This document shows positions 61,571 through 64,000 of a DNA stretch of 64,000 bases, one piece after another. The stretch lies in contig JADJOR010000011.1 in the NCBI GenBank assembly GCA_016713665.1, forward strand, positions 186,001 to 250,000, given 5' to 3'. The stretch's first letter is position 1, and every line of letters starts with the position of its first letter. Under the pieces are notes generated by a model, which saw nothing but the letters and a program-made list of their open reading frames with translations, searched no databases and was not told the origin of the DNA. The stretch is from Deltaproteobacteria bacterium (GTDB taxonomy: Bacteria > Myxococcota_A > UBA9160 > UBA4427). Position numbers and translations under genes: made by a program.

Positions 61571-61609
61571 TCCGCGAGGCATCGCCCGGCCTCGCTGCCA
61601 CGCGCCGGG

Positions 61610-63769
61610 TCAGAACTCGAAGGTCAGGCTCGTCGTCGCCTCGCCGCGGGTGTAGATGTTGCCGATCCGGGTGAAGCTCGTATCGAGGGACCAGTAGATC
61701 GAATCGCGCAGATAGAGCACGTAGGCGAGCCGCGCGTGACCGCCGAGCTCGAAGCGCATCGAGCCGCTGGAATCGTTCACGAACTGTGCCGCGGGTCCCC
61801 CCTCGAGCGTGAACACGTGGCTCTTCCCCCAATGACCCTCGATGCGCAGACCCGGGACCTGCTCCGCGTAGAACTGCGGGCTGAAGTAGCCGCCGGCTTC
61901 GGGCGTATCCACGGCCGGATCGACCCCGAACGCGTCGTTCTCGTAGTGGAGCACGTTTGCCCGGTAGTAGGGCCAGAGCTCGAGAATGCCGAGCTCCCCG
62001 AGCTTCGCGCGGACCTCGCCGCGGATTCCGACCAGCGGGTTCTCGTCGATGCCGCGGGCGTCGACCCACCCGGCATAGGGCTCGATCGACGCGACCACCC
62101 GCTCGCCCTCGCGCTCGAGTCGGCCGTAGAAGCGGTTCTCCCGAGCCGCACCGATCGACTGGCCGTCGACCGACTCGCCCGCCAACGCCGCGAAGGAATC
62201 GAACCGGAGCTTGCGCTCGAAGCCGACCCGCCAGTCGAACCTCTCTCCGTCGCTCGCGAAAGCGGCCCGCCCGAGCACGTCGCGGCCGGTCTGCGTGAGC
62301 GAGTGGTAGCCGAGGCCGAGCTCGACGCGGCGCTCGGGGCTCAGACGGTACTCGCCGTCGATCTCGAGATAGCCCGCTGCCTGGTTGTTGCTCGACTGCT
62401 CCCCGATCCCCGCCTCGAAGCCGGACGATCGGAAGTAGTCCTCGAACCCGACCTCTCCGCCGAGCGAGAGAAAGGGTGTGACGTCTCCGCGTCCACGCGC
62501 GCCCAAGACGACCCCGCGCAGCTCGGTCTTCGAGCCGCCCTCCTGCACGAGCCCGCGCACGATCGGGCCGACGAATCGCTCACGACCTTCGAGGAGATCG
62601 CCGCGCAGCCGCGCGCTCTGCCGCGCCTCGGCGCCATGGCGCAGGGCGAGATTCGAGTGGTGGAGCGCCCGATCGCGGTCGCCGAGCCAGGCCCAGGCCT
62701 GCGAGAGCCCCTCGTGGGCCTCGGCGTTCCCGGGATCGCGGACGAGGACGGCCTCGTACTCGGCGATCGCAGCCCGCGTATCCTGGCGCTTCGCCGCGAG
62801 CAGGCTCGCGAGCTTCAGACGAACGCCGACGTCCGCCGGCTTCTCCCGCAGCAGGACGCGGTACTGCATCACCGCCTCGGACCGACGATCCGGGTCCGAC
62901 GAGAGGAGATCCGCGTAGGTCTCCCGGACCGCGTAGCGGGGATCGCGATCGACCGCCTCGCGATAGGCCTCGATCGCCCGCTCGCGCTTGCGCGGATCGG
63001 ACCCGAGCAGCTCGGCGTAGACGAGTCGGAGCTTCGCGTCCTCCGGGCGACGAGCCACGAGGGACGCATAGCGCCGGGCCGCTTCGTCGCTCCGGGGATC
63101 CTTGCGCGCGATCAGCTCCGCGAGCGTCCGTTCGACCTCGAAGTCGCCGGGGCGCTCCTTCTCGACCTTGCGGTACTCGGTGATCGCCTCGTCGAGGTGG
63201 CTCGGGTCCCAGAGCAGGAGCTCCCGGTATTCGGTGCGCCAGTTCGGCTCCGAGGGTCGCGCGGCGAGGAGCTTGCGGTACTCGGCGAGGGCGGGCGCGA
63301 GCTGGGCGCGATCCTGGGCCAGGAGACGGGCGAGCTTGTGGCGACGTTCGAGGTCCTCGCGCTTCGCGAGCCCCATCCGGTAGTAGCGGATCGCGTCGGC
63401 GCGGCGATACGCATACCGCTCCCAGCCGAGGATGTCGGCCTGCTGGAAGGCGATCTCGGGATCGTCGTCGAAGCGCGAGAGATAGCGATCGTAGGCCTCG
63501 ATCGCCTTCGTCGTGAGGCCCTGCTTCTCGTTCGCGACCCCGAGCTGCTTCAGGGCTTCGCGATTGTCGGGGTTCAGCTCGGCCGCCTTCTCGTACGACT
63601 CGATCGCTGCGCGATAGTTGCCGATCTTCATGTTGGCCCGCGCGCGCAATACGTACCACCATTCGCTGCCGGACTCGGGCGTCTCGCTCTCTGCCGAGAC
63701 CGCCGTCGTCGCCCCGAAGACGAGGGCGAGGATCACCGCCAGTCCCATCCGCCAATCAAGAGATCGCAA
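61610..63769 (-). CDS. TPR protein with C-terminal outer-membrane barrel (PgaA/BcsC-like organisation)
   Basis: A 719-residue exported protein. A signal peptide ends in TAVSA-E. About ten TPR repeats span residues 35-400 (NYRAAIESYEKAAELNPDN, KAIEAYDRYLSRF, AIAEYEAVLVRDPGNAEAHE). A beta-barrel of about 300 residues follows, closing in TSLTFEF. Periplasmic TPRs joined to a barrel are the plan of outer-membrane exopolysaccharide exporters such as PgaA, BcsC and PelB. Starts are TTG at 63769, overlapping the upstream gene, or ATG at 63748 at the signal peptide. No polymerase gene is inside the window. Confidence 0.85.
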   Translation of the reverse strand: MRSLDWRMGLAVILALVFGATTAVSAESETPESGSEWWYVLRARANMKIGNYRAAIESYEKAAELNPDNREALKQLGVANEKQGLTTKAIEAYDRYLSRFDDDPEIAFQQADILGWERYAYRRADAIRYYRMGLAKREDLERRHKLARLLAQDRAQLAPALAEYRKLLAARPSEPNWRTEYRELLLWDPSHLDEAITEYRKVEKERPGDFEVERTLAELIARKDPRSDEAARRYASLVARRPEDAKLRLVYAELLGSDPRKRERAIEAYREAVDRDPRYAVRETYADLLSSDPDRRSEAVMQYRVLLREKPADVGVRLKLASLLAAKRQDTRAAIAEYEAVLVRDPGNAEAHEGLSQAWAWLGDRDRALHHSNLALRHGAEARQSARLRGDLLEGRERFVGPIVRGLVQEGGSKTELRGVVLGARGRGDVTPFLSLGGEVGFEDYFRSSGFEAGIGEQSSNNQAAGYLEIDGEYRLSPERRVELGLGYHSLTQTGRDVLGRAAFASDGERFDWRVGFERKLRFDSFAALAGESVDGQSIGAARENRFYGRLEREGERVVASIEPYAGWVDARGIDENPLVGIRGEVRAKLGELGILELWPYYRANVLHYENDAFGVDPAVDTPEAGGYFSPQFYAEQVPGLRIEGHWGKSHVFTLEGGPAAQFVNDSSGSMRFELGGHARLAYVLYLRDSIYWSLDTSFTRIGNIYTRGEATTSLTFEF

Positions 63770-64000
63770 GCTCGTCTACTCCCATTCCAGGATCCGCGGG
63801 CTCCGAGTCGAACTCGATCCCGACACGCCAGAAGAAATGCGCCCAACGCCGGACGTAGACCGTCCGCCCCGAGCGCGAAGCCCGATCCGCTCCACCGATC
63901 CGCCAGCGTCCGTCCGGCTGCGGCGGCTCACCTCGGACCAGCAGGCCCAGGCCCCGCGGCGACCCGTCCCGCAGCCACGCTCGCCGCTCGAGCCCGGCGA
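63756..64000 (-). CDS. Partial gene, PilZ-like C-terminus
   Basis: The last 80 codons of a gene cut by the window edge. The sequence has DGSPRGLGLLVRG, resembling the DxSxxG region of PilZ, then VRRWAHFFWRVGIEFDSEP, as in the closing strand of that barrel, and ends GVDELAIS. It overlaps a possible TTG start of the TPR-barrel gene by 14 nt. A c-di-GMP-controlled component of a polysaccharide system would fit the neighbour, but the identification is tentative. Confidence 0.5.
   Translation of the reverse strand, partial: AGLERRAWLRDGSPRGLGLLVRGEPPQPDGRWRIGGADRASRSGRTVYVRRWAHFFWRVGIEFDSEPADPGMGVDELAIS

Overview
The window is very GC-rich, densely coding Gram-negative bacterial chromosome. Outer-membrane barrels, a TolC-type protein, lipoprotein signals, two Arg tRNAs with encoded CCA ends and many CoA-ester, amidohydrolase and SDR enzymes suggest an aerobic, metabolically versatile lineage of the broad deltaproteobacterial/myxobacterial kind. 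That placement is inference; no rRNA or marker set is present. No CRISPR array, prophage or plasmid origin was seen. Start codons are varied: ATG, many GTG, some TTG and one apparent CTG.

Layout. 0-8 kb: a MocR-type regulator faces a molybdopterin oxidoreductase, followed by a secreted peroxiredoxin and a LysR regulator leading into a GST / PNPOx-like / DUF1348 run with a LysR-box palindrome in front. 8-15 kb: an SDR faces an FadH-like FMN/FeS/FAD reductase, then a large propeller-M28 peptidase-PDZ lipoprotein and a SirB1-like protein. 15-20 kb (minus strand): an FG-GAP exoprotein with a Gly/Ser/Thr linker, a PilZ protein, DUF2784, an ABM monooxygenase, the C-terminal scar of a lost aldehyde dehydrogenase, and an intact aldehyde dehydrogenase. 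20-25.4 kb: a translationally coupled ABC-HlyD-TolC operon whose ATPase keeps Walker A but has lost the other catalytic motifs; this is the most unusual system here.

25-34 kb: a secreted cytochrome-quinoprotein dehydrogenase, tRNA-Arg(UCU), a twice-frameshifted mddA-like gene, GAPDH, a PAS histidine kinase, an N-acyl-D-amino-acid-deacylase-type amidohydrolase and a small XRE regulator. 34-41.6 kb: an SDR that seems to start at CTG, an OmpW-like barrel, an IS element whose terminal inverted repeats lie on the stop codons of two convergent outer-membrane genes, a DUF5916 barrel, an NTF2-like protein, a second amidohydrolase and tRNA-Arg(UCG). 41.9-48.3 kb: a 2,111-residue secreted protein (LamG, PQQ sugar dehydrogenase, PKD, Ig-like domains and three near-identical ~205-residue modules).

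48.3-58.6 kb is a ten-gene minus-strand run: MFS transporter, ACMSD-type amidohydrolase, NTF2-like protein, BLUF photoreceptor, enoyl-CoA hydratase, two unlike acyl-CoA dehydrogenases, SAM methyltransferase, sphingosine-phosphate-lyase-like PLP enzyme and SDR. Diverging from it are a Zn alcohol dehydrogenase, a thiolase-fold protein lacking the nucleophilic Cys and a DUF35 protein. This set resembles steroid or branched side-chain catabolism with an Ltp2-like aldolase step. The window closes with a TPR plus outer-membrane-barrel protein and a cut PilZ-like gene, suggestive of polysaccharide export under c-di-GMP control.
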